From: Streptomyces sp. L2
Lineage (GTDB): Bacteria > Actinomycetota > Actinomycetes > Streptomycetales > Streptomycetaceae
Direction: 5' to 3'
NCBI RefSeq assembly: GCF_004124325.1
Contig: NZ_QBDT01000002.1
Location: 1 to 64,000 of the forward strand
Length of the DNA: 64,000 bases
In this document: piece by piece, positions 36,513-46,210 of the stretch
Layout of the letters: every line of letters starts with the position of its first letter
Numbering within the stretch: the stretch's first letter is position 1
Position numbers and translations under genes: made by a program
Notes under the pieces: model-generated
Told to the model about the DNA's origin: nothing
What the model saw: the letters and a program-made list of their open reading frames with translations, nothing else
The model's database searches: none

Positions 36513-37625
36513 CTAAGCCATGCTCGAAGGAACTCGCCATGGCTGAAGTTGCTTCGGCTGCGGCACCAGTCCGTCGAGTAGGACCGGGCGGCCCTGGCAG
36601 CCAGCCTGACCCTCCGCAGGAAGGTGCAGGGGTACGACGTCTGGCCACGTGAGGGCGATGGATCCCCATGTGAGGCCACCGCCGAAGGCGGTGAGCAAGC
36701 TGCGCTCCCCCGGGCGGACGGCCCCTCTTGCCAAAGTGTCGGCCAGGGCAAGGGGGATGGAGGCAGCGGCGGTGTTGCCGACCTTTGCGATGTTGCCGAA
36801 CCTGTACTGCCGCTTGATGCCGAGACGGTCGCCGACAGCGTCAAGGATGCGTTGGTTGGCCTGGTGGCCGATGAAGGCCCGTACTGAGGCCGAAGGCCAA
36901 CCGGCGCCATCGAGTACGGTCTGTGATGACGATGTCATCCGCTGCACCGCGTGCCGAAACACCTCTCGGCCTCGCATTCGAAAGTACCGCTGATCACGCG
37001 GAGTTTCACCGTCAGACGCTGGGAGACGAGATCCTCCCGCAGCAATCGCGATCAGATCGCTGCCGGCGCCGTCACTGCCCAGATCGACAGCGTGGACCGC
37101 CCCCGGCTCCCCTAGGCTGGCGCTGCGCAGTAGAACAGCCCCCGCCCCGTCGCCGAAGATCACTGCGGAATCACGATCCAGCGGATCGATGATCGAGGAG
37201 TAAACCTCGGCCCCAATCACCAGCGGCCGAGCGCATATGCCGGCCGCTACCAAAGCACAAGCCGCTGCCACGCCGTATACGAAACCTGAGCAGACTGCCG
37301 AGACATCGAGTGCCGGCACGTTCGGAAGTCCCAGACGGTGGGCCACTTCTGGTGCAGTGGCCGGACAGGGACGGTCGGGAGTAGTGGTTGCCAGCAGAAC
37401 GAAGTCCGCGGTCTGCCCTGCGGATGCGAGCGCGGCTGCCCCCGCGGCAACCGCCAGGTCTCCTGTGCTAGTCCCCGCCTGAACCTTCCTACGCTGCTCG
37501 ATACCGGTGCGCGAACGGATCCACTCGTCCGACGTGTCCAGATGGCCGACCAATTCCTCGTTGTCGACCACATGCGCCGGCAGGCACATGCCGGCACCAC
37601 AGATTGCCGCAGTCAGACCCTTCAC
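36513..37625 (-). CDS. 3-oxoacyl-ACP synthase III, catalytically complete (copy 2)
   Basis: 370 residues from GTG 37625 with GGAAGGA upstream. Catalytic Cys112 (DVSAVCSGF), His254 (GHQANQRIL) and Asn284 (GNTAAAS). It opens with AAICGAGMCLPAHVVDN and WIRSRTGIEQRRK, closest in style to housekeeping FabH. A 30-residue tail rich in Gln and Pro extends past the normal end. It is the first gene of the cassette, so a promoter should lie just upstream of 37625. Two active KASIII enzymes plus the degenerate one suggest more than one condensation, or two starter choices. Confidence 0.9.
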   Translation of the reverse strand: MKGLTAAICGAGMCLPAHVVDNEELVGHLDTSDEWIRSRTGIEQRRKVQAGTSTGDLAVAAGAAALASAGQTADFVLLATTTPDRPCPATAPEVAHRLGLPNVPALDVSAVCSGFVYGVAAACALVAAGICARPLVIGAEVYSSIIDPLDRDSAVIFGDGAGAVLLRSASLGEPGAVHAVDLGSDGAGSDLIAIAAGGSRLPASDGETPRDQRYFRMRGREVFRHAVQRMTSSSQTVLDGAGWPSASVRAFIGHQANQRILDAVGDRLGIKRQYRFGNIAKVGNTAAASIPLALADTLARGAVRPGERSLLTAFGGGLTWGSIALTWPDVVPLHLPAEGQAGCQGRPVLLDGLVPQPKQLQPWRVPSSMA

Positions 37626-37829
37626 AGTCCCGTCCTTCCAGACGTACGTCCTCGACCTGTGCGCAGCATCCGATCAGCGCAACAGAGCCACTGACGGCCT
37701 CCGTTACTTCGCCCGCGGACGCGAGGTGCCCGACGAGTACAGCCTCCCCGCGACAGACCCAGCAAGCTGCCGAAGCCAGCAATGACGGGCACTGACCTGA
37801 GTGTTCGTGCGATTGTGAAAGAAGCACGC

Positions 37830-38330
37830 GTGTCGCCCTGACGGAATGCGGCATCCACGCGGTGTTCGGGGCCGTCATCGGCCCGCGGTTGGCGAGGGTG
37901 CAGAGCCTGTCGCGGCAGATGTTCAGCCAGCTCCAGGAGAGGATGCTCCTGCTCGCCGACCGGATTTTTACGGTTTTGAGGTGTGGCAGCCCGCTGCGCC
38001 ACCAGCGCCGACCTGCTGTGGCGGGTGAGCACCAGCACGGCCCTGCCGGTGCTCAAGACCTCCCCGACGGCTCCTGCCTCAGCTCGGTCGATGCCGAGCC
38101 CGACGGCAAACGACGCCGCAATCCCCTTCCGTTCGGGTCATCGCATAGGCCCTGGCCGCAGGCGCAGAAGCCACCGTCTACCGTCTCCTGACCACGGTGT
38201 GGACCCCGACCAGGACTCCTTCATCCGCAGCCTGCGAGTCGTGCGCCGCCAACTCCCGCCCAGGCGGTGCTTCGCCCCCGGCAGACTCGTCCGCTGACGG
38301 CACACCCGGGCTGAGATCACCGAACGCCTC
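37830..38330 (+). pseudogene. IS4-family transposase remnant
   Basis: Plus-strand fragments in shifting frames follow IS4 order: ALTECGIHAVFGAVIGP, then ERMLLLADRIF, FYGFEVWQ, ADLLWRVSTSTALPVLK, LPDGSCLSSVDAEPDGKRR and EATVYRLLTT. Several frameshifts make it nonfunctional. Confidence 0.7.
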
Positions 38331-38486
38331 CTGTCCGCGCGGCGTCGATGGACCAGCCCCTGCGTCGCAGCTGTATGGCCTGGTCGCTATCACCAAGGGC
38401 CGACGTCCATTTCACGGGATCAAGAACTGCGGCTGGGTAGCGTTCTCATGCGCGGATTCGCTCCTGGAACCGCAAATCCAGCGAGT

Positions 38487-39833
38487 TCAGCGAAGGAGGT
38501 ACGCCTGGTCGAGGAGTTGTCGGGCAATACGGTGGCGTTGGTAGGGCCGGAGACGCATGCTCATCGTGGACAGGTAACGCGTGGCCCGAGTGGAGCTCAG
38601 GGTGGGATAGGCGGTGAGGAAGGCTTGCCAGTGAGTCAGGGCCTTTTCGAGATGTCCGCTACGTAGGTAGGCTTCGGCGAGACACGCTCGGGTCAGGCAA
38701 GCAGCCCGGTATTCCGTCGCTGCGCGCAGACGCAGGGACGTGGTTAGGGCATTCACAGAGGCGGAGTGGTCACCGAGGACACTAAGCGCCTGAGCTCGTT
38801 GGTAGTACATGGCACTGATCGGGTAGGCAGTGAACGGTCCAATCGGTGCGTCAGCGCGCCCGTGAAGGTGTTCGGCTCGCGTGAGCGCCTCCATGGCAGC
38901 CTGCCGGTCATAGTGAGCCAAGAGCACAGCGTAATGAGCTTGAGCGTATGCCTGGACGGCCGGAGGAGCGTCATTGGCGTGAAACACTGCCTGTTCACTG
39001 AGACGCAGCACGGCCGGTGAGCGATGGCCCAGCTCATAGGCATGAGCAGCCATGGTGCGCAGAGCTATGGCGAGCGTGACGGAGTCACCGGCGTCAGCCG
39101 CGAACCTGGCAGCTACGCGATGAAACTGCTGGGCTCTGCCGCTGCGACCGCTGTCCGCAGTCATATTGCCCAAGAGCAGGACCAGTCGTGCAGCTGCCGA
39201 AAGCAAGTTGCGGCGGTCCTGACCGTGCGACGGGAAGTACAGAACGGGGATGACACGATCTGCGACGAACATCGACAGCGCTGACCTGATCGACTGCCCG
39301 CCATATGTCTCGGCTCCCGTATAGAAAAGATGTGACATCCCATGCCATCGATTGGCAATGGGCGGAACTCGCTGCGGCATGGTACGAGGCCTGGCCGAAG
39401 CGGCCTCGCACATGGCACGAGAGGGCCCGATCTCATCAGGCACGTACAGAGCTGCGAGACTGAAACTGCTTGCGCCCTCCAGCAGTTGCGCGTGGTCGAT
39501 CTCAGCTCCGGTGAGTTGTACCAACCTGCGTACAGGATCCGCCTCCCACGCTGGGTCCAGAACCGCTATCGGAGTATGCGTGAGGCCAGCGTCTCGGGCC
39601 GATACAGGACGACCGAGGCGGCGGGAAAAGCACTCCAGAAGCAGCGCTGGTATGGGCGGGCGGGGTTGGGCGCCGGCCAGCCATCGCCGCACCGCAGTAT
39701 GGTCGCAGGACAAGGACAGGCCCTGCTCGCCCCCCAAGGACCGTAATTCATAGGCCAGCTGAGCTTGACTCATCCTGGCTGCGTCAAGGAGCGCCTTCAG
39801 ACGGAGATTGGGGGTACGGCGGGTCCCGTTCAT
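38487..39833 (-). CDS. Helix-turn-helix/TPR regulator, NsdA-like layout
   Basis: 448 residues from MNGTRRTPNLRLKALLD at 39833, with GGAG nine bases upstream. Residues 10-90 form an XRE-like DNA-binding part (LLDAARMSQAQLAYELRSLG, TAVRRWLAGAQPRPPIPAL, LLECFSRRLGRPVSARDAGL). The remaining 330 residues are alpha-helical TPR-like repeats (AIALRTMAAHAYELGHRSPA, ALTRAEHLHGRA, CLTRACLAEAYLRSGHLEKA). This layout is that of NsdA and related Streptomyces regulators that restrain sporulation and antibiotic production. Whether it acts on the adjacent cassette is unknown. IS remnants flank it on both sides. Confidence 0.75.
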   Translation of the reverse strand: MNGTRRTPNLRLKALLDAARMSQAQLAYELRSLGGEQGLSLSCDHTAVRRWLAGAQPRPPIPALLLECFSRRLGRPVSARDAGLTHTPIAVLDPAWEADPVRRLVQLTGAEIDHAQLLEGASSFSLAALYVPDEIGPSRAMCEAASARPRTMPQRVPPIANRWHGMSHLFYTGAETYGGQSIRSALSMFVADRVIPVLYFPSHGQDRRNLLSAAARLVLLLGNMTADSGRSGRAQQFHRVAARFAADAGDSVTLAIALRTMAAHAYELGHRSPAVLRLSEQAVFHANDAPPAVQAYAQAHYAVLLAHYDRQAAMEALTRAEHLHGRADAPIGPFTAYPISAMYYQRAQALSVLGDHSASVNALTTSLRLRAATEYRAACLTRACLAEAYLRSGHLEKALTHWQAFLTAYPTLSSTRATRYLSTMSMRLRPYQRHRIARQLLDQAYLLR

Positions 39834-39959
39834 CTCACGACTCCACTCCTGGTTACCAGCCGTGTGAGGTTGCACGGATCCTCGCTGCGTGCAGACACCA
39901 GCCACGGCACGACGGCGCATCAGTGATACGTGTACCCTGAACGCCACCGCAGCTACGGA

Positions 39960-40500
39960 AGGGAATCGGCCATCTATCCTTTTCGGAAGGCCTGTTCGCG
40001 AAGCTGCTCCCAACTGCAAGCGATCGCGAGTTTGTCGGTTTGTGGGCCAGGCCGCGCCACCGTTTGCCGCCGTTGATGCACCGCCCGACGGTGTTGTACT
40101 GCTTGTAGGTATCCGCATCAAAGGCGGGCGGGCGCCAGCCTTGGCCGCCCCGCCGCAGACAGAGGCGTGTCTGGTCGGACGGCTGCGGGATGACCGGGTG
40201 TATCTGGCGGCGTCGAGGTGGTTGCAGATCGCACCCGATGAGTAAGGCAGTAGGCACGGTCGACCCGGACCATGGCGGGGGCGGGCCTGGGGCCGTCCAA
40301 AGCCGCTCCTGGGCACGCGCATGCGGGCTGTCTCGGTCTTCGGCCTCCTTTAACGGGCGCCGACGGCGTGCTGGTGGGCCTGGACGAGGGCGGAGTCGAC
40401 TGAGCCAGCCGGAGACGCTGCGGTTGGTGCAAGGAGCGCTGCGGAACGGTGGCGGTTCCGGTCGTTGGCCTGGACCGCAGTCGGTGGCAAAAAGTGAGTT
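39960..40500 (-). pseudogene. IS5-family transposase remnant
   Basis: The minus strand reads HPVIPQPSDQTRLCLRRGGQ, RPPAFDADTYKQYNTVGRC and INGGKRWRGLA, the C-terminal DDE region of IS5-type transposases (usual form GGRPPxFDAExYKxRNTVERCI). The catalytic Glu of NTVER is Gly here, so it is inactive even where the frame is open. Upstream parts lie in other frames. Confidence 0.7.
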
Positions 40501-40660
40501 GGCAAAGGCCAGCAGTGTCCCGTCGAGAGGCGTCTCAAAGCCACACGGGACCGCTATGCAGAGAGCCTGAGGGCAGGAATGCCCTGGCCGCACAGCCGCC
40601 TTCACCTGGCATCCGGACCTTGTCGAGCGACCGTATCTGCAAACCCACCCTGGTTGGATC

Positions 40661-40698
40661 GATCGGTCCCTCCCCATAGAACTGGGGAGGGACCGATC
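40661..40698 (-). terminator. Terminator of the SdrD-like gene at 40737
   Basis: GATCGGTCCCTCCCCA and TGGGGAGGGACCGATC form perfect 16-bp arms with a 6-base loop. Confidence 0.8.
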
Positions 40699-40736
40699 AG
40701 TGTCTGGGTGAATGGATCAGCCTGAAGTTCGTTACG

Positions 40737-43487
40737 TTACAGGGCGGCTCCGGTGGTGTGGCGTCGGCGGCGGTAGTAGGCGGTGCCGAGGCCGGTGAGG
40801 ACAGCGAAGGCTGCCGCGATGCCGGGGTCGGTCAGGGGGATGCCGGGGATGTCGGTGGTGACGCAGGAGTTGTTGTTCTGCATGTTCGGGTCCTGCTCGT
40901 TGCCCTTCACGGTGGCGCAGTTGTCGAGTTTGGCGGGGCCGGTGGCGGGGGCGAGGCCGCGGACGGTGATGGTGTGGCTCTCGCCGACCTTGAGGGGGCC
41001 GCCGGTGCAGGTGAGGGTGCCGGCGCCGATGCCGCAGCCGGCGTCGGAGGTGTGCGGGTTGAGCATGCCGGCGGGCAGCGGGTCGGTCACGGTCCAGCCG
41101 GAGGAGTCGTTGGGTCCGTTGTTGGTGACGATCAGGTTGTAGACGACCTCACCGGCAGGATCGACCTTGGCGGGGCCGACCTTGATGATCGACAGGTCCA
41201 CACTGGGCTTCTTGAATCCGAAGTCGGCGCCGTGGTCGTTCTGCCCGGCGCCGGCGGGGTTGACCACGACGGCGGGGAAGGGGTTGCCGTCCGGTTCACC
41301 GCTGGAGTCGATCTGGTCGTCGTCGCCCTGGTTCGGGCGGGTGGGCACCCAGCCCTGCAGCACACCACCGGCCGCGTAGTCGTCCGGGTTGTCCATCTTG
41401 ATCGTGTACGTGCGGCCGTAGACCAGATCCGCAGCACTGACGTTCTTCGTCACCGTGGAATCGAAGTAGTACTCACCACGGCTGTTCGTGACCGCCGTAC
41501 CGATCTTGTTCCCGTTCGCGTCGTACAGGTTCACCGTGGCACCCGCCACCGGCGCCTCACCAGGATCCTGGATCCCGTTCTCATTGGTGTCCTGCCACAC
41601 CCGGTTACCCAACTGCAACGGCGCCTGATCACACAGGACTTCCATGTCACCGATGCCGCGAGCCTTACCGAAGCCCTGGTTCAGGTAGAGACCGCCGCTG
41701 TTGTCGGTCTCGTTGACACGGGCGCCGGTGGTGCGGTCGAGCCACTGCACACCGTGCCCGGTGACCGGGTCCGCGATGGGGTCTTCCGCGACCATGGGCA
41801 AAGAGGTCTCTACCTTGTCGAGGGCCACTGAACCTTCGGCCGTCTCGTCATGCCAGGACACCCCGCCCGTCGCGGCAGTGGGGTAGTGGTCGCCCGGGTA
41901 ATACTCGCGGACGTCCAGGGGCTGGAGGCCGCCGTTGGTGGCCAAGGTGGCGTTGTTCTTGCAGCCGCCGTTGGCGTCGAGGATGAACATGTGGTTCCCG
42001 CCGCGGCAGGCCCGGTTGATGTCACCGGCGTTCAACGCGGTCGTTGCCGGGAAGCCGGGGAAGCCGGGCAGGTTCCAGCCGGCTCGGTCGACGAATCGGT
42101 CGGCGAAGCTGACGACCATATCGCCGTTGGTCTCGAAGTCGATGTCGGACAGCTCCGGCTCCGGGTTCAGGATCGAGCCGGGTGGACAGGTGAGGCCGTC
42201 CTGGGTCGCGGGCCGGATGTTGCTCCACGGGTACCAGGTGTGGGCGGCACAGAAGTCCGTCCTGGGCGGCACCCAACCGTAGTGGGGGTACGTCATTGGC
42301 TGGTCCATGACGGTGTTGGTGAACTGGCCCGTGACCGGATCGAATTGCCGGACGACGGCCCGCAGATCGGCCTTGTTGCCGGTGGACTGCGCCGAGCAGA
42401 CGCCGCCCACATAGACCTTGCCGTCCTGGATGCCCAGGCCGAAGGGACGCCAGTCGCTGTTCGCGGCGCAGCCCGGGTCGGGGATGGAGTAGGAGGCCTT
42501 CGGTGCGGCCGCGGTGGCCTGCGTGGCGTCGTAGCGGTACAGCCTGCGGTCGTGCAGGTTGACCACGTACAGGTCCTTGCCGTCCGGGCTCACATCCAGG
42601 TCACCCAGCGACTCCTTGCCCACCACCGGGTTGAACGCCAGGTCCATGTCGGTGCCCGGGGTGTGGGCGGTGGTGCCGGGGTTGGGGACCTGGGTGAACA
42701 GCGTGGTGCCTCCGGTGGCCGGGTTGGTCCGGTAGATCGCGCCGGGGCCACCAGGACCGTATTTGGTACCGCGCTTGGCATACGCGGACGTGAAGAGCTG
42801 CTTGGTCACCTTGTTGTAACCCAGGCCCCACATGGTGCCGGTATCGGCTTCGGTCGCCTGATCCGTGACCAGGGCCGGGTTCGCGACAGCGTCTCCGCGT
42901 GTGTTGAACGTGAACGTCGACAGCGTGCGCTTGGTCGGCGGCGCCGCAGTCGGAATGTCGGCGTTCTGGCAGACAGCAGCCAGGGTGGCGTTCTTCTGGC
43001 AGTAGTCCTCAGGGCTCCAGAACGAGGTGGTGACCTCCACGTTCTTGCCCGCGGACAGGTCCACGAACTCCACATTCGACGACAGCACCCGCGGATCCGT
43101 CAGATCCGTCCGCGCCGAAGCAGCACCCGGAAAATACACCTTCGCATCCGGGTTCTTCACCTCAATACGGTACTTACCACCACTCAACGCCGTCCCCGGC
43201 GACAACTTCACCGTGCCGTCCGCCTGCGTCACGCCGGTGACCGACCGGCCCTCATCATCGGTCAGCGTCACCGTCACACCAGCCCAGCCCGGCTCCAGCG
43301 CCTGATCCCACTTCCCGTTCGCATTCACCTCCCTCACCACACGAACCGTCGCCGAACCATCCCCCGCATCAGCCGACGCAGGCGACACCGCGGCCAAGAA
43401 CCCCACCGCCCCCATCGACACCGATAACGCCGCCGATAACCCCAAAGACATCCCACCGACCCAACGCCGGCGCTGCCGCAGCTCCAT
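40737..43487 (-). CDS. SdrD-like surface protein with beta-propeller, SdrD-B and DUF11 domains
   Basis: 916 residues from MELRQRRRWVGGM at 43487, with GAGAGGG seven bases upstream. A signal peptide runs to about residue 42 (SPASADA). Residues 45-150 form an SdrD/SpaA-type beta-sandwich (VREVNANGKWDQALEPGWAG). A central propeller-like region follows (GLGYNKVTKQLFTSAYAKRG, LGDLDVSPDGKDLYVVNLHD). A second SdrD-B domain, LGNRVWQDTNENGIQDPGEA, has Ca-binding-type Asp/Asn; then a DUF11 domain (VDLSIIKVGPAKVDPAGEV). The C-terminus is IPLTDPG, a hydrophobic helix and YRRRRH, a tripartite anchor without LPxTG. Probably a cell-wall or membrane-attached adhesin-like protein. Paralogue at 46191. Confidence 0.8.
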   Translation of the reverse strand: MELRQRRRWVGGMSLGLSAALSVSMGAVGFLAAVSPASADAGDGSATVRVVREVNANGKWDQALEPGWAGVTVTLTDDEGRSVTGVTQADGTVKLSPGTALSGGKYRIEVKNPDAKVYFPGAASARTDLTDPRVLSSNVEFVDLSAGKNVEVTTSFWSPEDYCQKNATLAAVCQNADIPTAAPPTKRTLSTFTFNTRGDAVANPALVTDQATEADTGTMWGLGYNKVTKQLFTSAYAKRGTKYGPGGPGAIYRTNPATGGTTLFTQVPNPGTTAHTPGTDMDLAFNPVVGKESLGDLDVSPDGKDLYVVNLHDRRLYRYDATQATAAAPKASYSIPDPGCAANSDWRPFGLGIQDGKVYVGGVCSAQSTGNKADLRAVVRQFDPVTGQFTNTVMDQPMTYPHYGWVPPRTDFCAAHTWYPWSNIRPATQDGLTCPPGSILNPEPELSDIDFETNGDMVVSFADRFVDRAGWNLPGFPGFPATTALNAGDINRACRGGNHMFILDANGGCKNNATLATNGGLQPLDVREYYPGDHYPTAATGGVSWHDETAEGSVALDKVETSLPMVAEDPIADPVTGHGVQWLDRTTGARVNETDNSGGLYLNQGFGKARGIGDMEVLCDQAPLQLGNRVWQDTNENGIQDPGEAPVAGATVNLYDANGNKIGTAVTNSRGEYYFDSTVTKNVSAADLVYGRTYTIKMDNPDDYAAGGVLQGWVPTRPNQGDDDQIDSSGEPDGNPFPAVVVNPAGAGQNDHGADFGFKKPSVDLSIIKVGPAKVDPAGEVVYNLIVTNNGPNDSSGWTVTDPLPAGMLNPHTSDAGCGIGAGTLTCTGGPLKVGESHTITVRGLAPATGPAKLDNCATVKGNEQDPNMQNNNSCVTTDIPGIPLTDPGIAAAFAVLTGLGTAYYRRRRHTTGAAL

Positions 43488-43729
43488 ACCAACCCTCTCA
43501 GCCAACCGTTCCAAACAGGCCCTCTACGAACCAGATGCATCCGTGAAGATCCATAAAGGCTGATCACGTGACGTTACGGTGAACCGAATGGATGATTTCC
43601 TCCCCTATCGGGCTCGTGCACAGCGTCGCTTCGCGCGCCTTCGTGGCGACGGCAAATGGTTCGGGCTCATTCCCGATCACGGAAGATGCGCCGATGGCCA
43701 GTGACAGCACGAACGAGCCAAGGCACCGA

Positions 43730-43800
43730 GGTGGCGGCTGGGCCGGTGCCGGCCGAGTCCATTGACAAACGGCTCATCGATGAGTTGGTCGGCCGTGTTC
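43730..43800 (+). pseudogene. Possible IS256-family transposase N-terminal remnant
   Basis: The plus strand encodes ESIDKRLIDELVGRVQAS, which resembles the start of IS256 (mutator) transposases. The match ends after about 20 residues. Weak evidence; the rest of the 43488-44125 gap shows nothing I can support. Confidence 0.25.
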
Positions 43801-44125
43801 AGGCAAGCTCCCGCCGGATCGCCCTGGACTTGCCAGCCTCTCGCGCGCGTGCACCGACTCCACATCCGCGCGCAGGCTTGCGCGGCCGGCTGCCGCATCT
43901 CCGTCAGCACCGCCCCCCCCGCCTGCACGATGGCCGTCATCCATCTGCTCGTTGACCGCGTGCCCGCCTTCTGCGGTCCTGGCGCGAAGACGACCCCGAC
44001 TATTTCCCGCGGGGCGGCACCCGCCGAGTGAGACCGGGTCGGCGACGGGCGGGCCGACGACTCTCGCACGCCCTGCCGACACCGGCTGAACGTGCCGCTG
44101 GACCGCGTCCCAAACCAGTGACACC

Positions 44126-46036
44126 GTGAAGTACTCAGCGCAGGGTGTCTTCCGGTACACCGTGCTGCAGGCCGCAACTAATACTGAGGGAGCTGGTGTC
44201 TCCTGGGCTGCCGGCCCATATGCGGGTGGCGGCTGGGAGCCTGGCGTCATGCAAACGCTGCGTCAGGTCGGTAGCTGGGTGAGCCCGATCAAGGAATCGC
44301 TTTTCGGAACGAGGCCGAGTACCTCGTATCCGACCGTCTCCGGCAACACCATCCACGACCTCGTCTGGGGCGTGGCAACCAAGTCCAGCGATGACCGCTT
44401 CGAATATCTACATGTTCTAAAGCCGCCATCCCACACGACACTTAGTCTTCCAGTGCCTGAGGACGGCACAGTCTTCGGACGCGCCACTCTGCTCAAGGAC
44501 GGTACCCCCGTAGCCCTCAGCCAGGACACGAAGGGGGTGCGGCTGACCATCCCGGGATCATGGGATGCCAACGACACAGTCATCAAACTGACCGTCGCAG
44601 CCCAGCATCAGCCAGCTGAAAAGTCCACCTACATCGACGACGTCAGCAAGGCCATCGGATACAGCGGAGCCTGGCAGTACTCCGGAGTCGGAAAGGCGTG
44701 CTCGGGGGGAGTCTTGTGCTACTCACTCGGAGACTGGTCATTGTCGGATTGGCGCCAAGAAGGTGACATTGAGGACGACGTGCATACCGCGAGCAGAGTC
44801 GGCAACAGCTTCACCTTCGCCTTCAATGGCACCGGGATCGACTACATCGCTCCCAAAACACCGAGCGCCGGTACCGCCACCGTCTACCTCGACGGGGTGA
44901 AGCAGGGAACTGTCGACGCTCACAGCGTAGGCGGCTACCAGCGTCAGCAGGTGCTGTTCCGCATGAAGGGACTACACAACGGGCGGCACACACTCAAAGT
45001 CGTACTGACCGACGGTTCGGAGATGAATCTGGACGCCCTCCGCGTCTACTACGCCGGCTCATACACCTCACCGCCTTCCGCACCCGCACCGACCACCCGG
45101 ACTGTCACCAGCACAGACCGCACGATCACCTACAACGGTGCCTGGGCCACCACAGCGGACCAGAACGCGGGCAGTCACTGGGACGTCGTGACGTCGAGCG
45201 TCAATCCCGGAGACAGCTTCGAATACACCTTCAACGGCACCGGCATCCACTACAACGCCCCCACTCAGCCAAGCGGCGGCACTTTCGACATCTACATCGA
45301 CGGCATCCTGCGAGGCCAGGCTCCCACTCACAGCACCACGCGTACGCCAACACACACCATCTTCGCCATCACGGACCTGCCCATGGGACAGCACACCTTG
45401 AAGGCTGTCGCAGCGAGCGGTTCCTCCTTCCCCCTGCAATCCCTGACCATCGACAACCCCGCGGCTGGCCCCAGCAGCTACGCCTGGTGCGCCCCCGAAA
45501 ACGGTGGCTGTTCCTTCACCGGCTCCGCCACTGTCGCCTACGGGGCCGACGGCCAGTACGCCATCAAAACCACTGCCAACGGCACCGACTGCAACAATGC
45601 CATTTTCGGTGACCCCCTCCCCGGCGTGGCCAAAGCCTGCTACGTCAAGTACCAGGACATGAAACTCAACGACAGCCACAACAGCATTCTCTACCAAGGC
45701 TCCTGGCAGGTCTCCACCGGTCGTGGAGCAGGCGACTACAACGACGACGTTCACTTCACCCGTACCGTCGGAAACTCGTTCACCGCCAAGTTCACCGGTA
45801 CCGGCGTCGAATACATCGCTCCCAAGGCCCCCGTCTACGGTGACATCGACATCACCGTCACTGACACCAACGGCAACATCGTCAGACAGCAGAGAGTCAG
45901 CGCCGTGGCACCCAACTACCAAGCCCAGCAAACCCTCTTCAGGGAGACCGGGCTGACGTACGGTAACTACGCCATCAGGGCAGTCATGCGAAGCGGAACC
46001 TACTTCCAACTCGATGCACTACGGATCCACAGATAG
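44126..46036 (+). CDS. N-terminally truncated alpha-L-fucosidase-like protein with three CBM-like domains
   Basis: 636 residues open from GTG 44126, which has no clear ribosome-binding site. The first 150 residues match the end of GH29 fucosidases: MQTLRQVGSWVSPIKESLFG and the following beta-sandwich (VWGVATKSSDDRFEYLHVLK). The catalytic barrel and signal peptide are absent. Three jelly-roll modules follow at about residues 160-315, 330-450 and 510-636, with IxYSGAWQYSG, TFAFNGTGIDYIAPKTP and NGRHTLKVVLTDG patterns typical of carbohydrate-binding modules on such enzymes. Without a signal it would stay inside the cell, so I treat it as a probable decayed gene whose 3' part remains open. It converges on the SdrD-like gene at 46191. 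Confidence 0.55.
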   Translation: MKYSAQGVFRYTVLQAATNTEGAGVSWAAGPYAGGGWEPGVMQTLRQVGSWVSPIKESLFGTRPSTSYPTVSGNTIHDLVWGVATKSSDDRFEYLHVLKPPSHTTLSLPVPEDGTVFGRATLLKDGTPVALSQDTKGVRLTIPGSWDANDTVIKLTVAAQHQPAEKSTYIDDVSKAIGYSGAWQYSGVGKACSGGVLCYSLGDWSLSDWRQEGDIEDDVHTASRVGNSFTFAFNGTGIDYIAPKTPSAGTATVYLDGVKQGTVDAHSVGGYQRQQVLFRMKGLHNGRHTLKVVLTDGSEMNLDALRVYYAGSYTSPPSAPAPTTRTVTSTDRTITYNGAWATTADQNAGSHWDVVTSSVNPGDSFEYTFNGTGIHYNAPTQPSGGTFDIYIDGILRGQAPTHSTTRTPTHTIFAITDLPMGQHTLKAVAASGSSFPLQSLTIDNPAAGPSSYAWCAPENGGCSFTGSATVAYGADGQYAIKTTANGTDCNNAIFGDPLPGVAKACYVKYQDMKLNDSHNSILYQGSWQVSTGRGAGDYNDDVHFTRTVGNSFTAKFTGTGVEYIAPKAPVYGDIDITVTDTNGNIVRQQRVSAVAPNYQAQQTLFRETGLTYGNYAIRAVMRSGTYFQLDALRIHR

Positions 46037-46056
46037 CCCCCCGTTCGCGGTTCCAG

Positions 46057-46210
46057 AACGAGGCGAGGCTCCTCGGGCGAAGCTCGGTGCGTGAGAGCAC
46101 CGGCGCCACGACCAGGATCCTCGCCTCGTTACGAACCCCCTACTGACCAGCGTTTTCGCCTTCAAGGGAGGTTTTGGGAGAGAGATTGCCTTACAGCGTC
46201 GTCCTCCCAG
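46057..46210. repeat. Dispersed 154-bp repeat, copy 2, including a terminator
   Basis: Arms AACGAGGCGAGGCTCCT (46057-46073) and AGGATCCTCGCCTCGTT (46114-46130), one mismatch, then CAGCGTTTTCGCCTTCA and the end of the 46191 gene. It matches 23335-23489. Here it serves as the bidirectional terminator between converging genes. Confidence 0.75.

Noticed and set aside
41850..43427. Long plus-strand frames across the SdrD-like genes, and similar shadows at 10513, 20594 and 21406
   Set aside because: No family signature or start site; the minus-strand or opposite genes explain the open frames.
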